A DNA stretch of 64,000 bases. Source: Rhodoferax sp. U11-2br. Lineage in GTDB: Bacteria > Pseudomonadota > Gammaproteobacteria > Burkholderiales > Burkholderiaceae_C. The DNA is taken from the NCBI RefSeq assembly GCF_018619435.1, contig NZ_JAHFZF010000004.1, forward strand, positions 1 to 64,000. Reading direction: 5' to 3'. The translations under genes and the position numbers were made by a program. Every line of letters starts with the position of its first letter. Position 1 is the first letter of the stretch. The notes below the pieces were generated by a model. That model ran no database searches, was not told the origin of the DNA, and saw only the letters and a list, made by a program, of their open reading frames with translations. This document shows, in pieces, positions 63,651 through 64,000 of the stretch.

Positions 63651-64000
63651 TCAATCCAGGGCGTTGATTTTCTCGATCAAAAAGCTGCGCAGCGCCAACA
63701 CCGGTGGCCGCAGCTGACTGCGGTCGGGGCAGGCCATGTAAAGCGGTGCAGGTTCACCCTGCCAGTCCTCGCACAAAGCGATCAGGGTTCCCTGTTTCAG
63801 GTCCTCGTGCACATCCAGGCGCGATTTGTAGGCGATGCCCGCGCCCATACGCGCCAGATGCCGGACCGCGTCACCGTCGTCACATTGGATGGCCCCAGTG
63901 ACCCGCACGGTGAGCTTGGTCTGGTCGCGCACAAACTGCCAGTTGTCGTGGTTGCGGTCACTCAGCATAAAACTCAGGCAGTTGTGCTGTTTGAGGTCCT
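63651..64000 (-). CDS. LysR-type transcriptional regulator, C-terminal part (5' end outside window)
   Basis: The frame stays open to the window edge (minus strand), so the N-terminal HTH is outside. The visible 116 residues are the C-terminal co-inducer domain: GAIQCDDGDAVRHLARMGAGIAY, then LKQGTLIALCEDWQGE and LYMACPDRSQLRPPVLALRSFL. These are typical of LysR-type regulators. The family is clear, but the target is unknown. Confidence 0.87.
   Translation of the reverse strand, partial: DLKQHNCLSFMLSDRNHDNWQFVRDQTKLTVRVTGAIQCDDGDAVRHLARMGAGIAYKSRLDVHEDLKQGTLIALCEDWQGEPAPLYMACPDRSQLRPPVLALRSFLIEKINALD

Overview
The window is a chromosomal segment of a high-GC betaproteobacterium, most likely a Comamonadaceae member of the Rhodoferax/Polaromonas type. 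The gene order supports this: murA, the his genes, tatABC, an htrA-type protease, petABC and sspAB, then secA-argJ-mutT and rplU-rpmA-obgE-proB. A short palindromic intergenic repeat of a kind I associate with this family is also scattered through the window. The species call is inference. The gene families are read directly from the translations.

Layout. 1-16.8 kb holds murA (lacking only two bases of its start codon), then histidine biosynthesis (hisG, D, C, B, H, A, F, I, E), a small membrane protein, a HIT hydrolase and the Tat translocase. The his genes are split twice by accessory DNA. One block between hisG and hisD carries an unknown gene, a FitAB-like toxin-antitoxin pair, a phosphoesterase and an acetyltransferase. 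The other, between hisD and hisC, carries a cold-shock/DUF1294 fusion, a lipoprotein and a second PIN-toxin pair. 16.8-24.5 kb holds a DegS-like protease, a Cys-cluster protein, a NIF3 protein, pdxA, the cytochrome bc1 operon petABC, sspA-sspB and tRNA-Thr. 24.6-32.4 kb holds dciA, an M23 peptidase, secA, argJ, a DUF815 ATPase, mutT and trmL. 32.4-34.1 kb is a visibly AT-richer insert with a lone RelA/SpoT-domain synthetase beside a large inverted repeat. 34.1-44.2 kb is mixed: cupin, methyltransferases, ComF, SCO1, a Bug-type binding protein, rpoH with a CIRCE operator, an orphan cheZ, a lipoprotein, a thioesterase, a VOC protein, a WYL regulator and an Ldh2-type dehydrogenase.

44.3-48.8 kb is the best candidate for an undescribed system. 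Four tightly spaced co-directional genes encode membrane protein A, a MoxR-type AAA+ ATPase, a protein with both an HExxH metallopeptidase motif and a VWA/MIDAS domain, and a second membrane protein paralogous to the first. A HDOD protein, a 1478-residue hybrid histidine kinase (CHASE, PAS, HisKA, HATPase, two REC, HPt), tRNA-Pro and ispB follow. The last part is housekeeping: rplU-rpmA-obgE, proB, a CNP1-like protein, rppH, proS, a lytic transglycosylase, grxD, slyX and the end of a LysR-type regulator.

Three themes cut across the map. Short palindromic repeats (at least 11 copies or remnants) lie in gaps, supply likely ribosome-binding sites for hisG and proB, and in one case lie inside a coding sequence. 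Operators can be read by eye for both toxin-antitoxin operons and for rpoH. Several operons use ATGA stop/start overlaps, notably hisI-hisE-membrane protein-HIT and argJ-ATPase-mutT.
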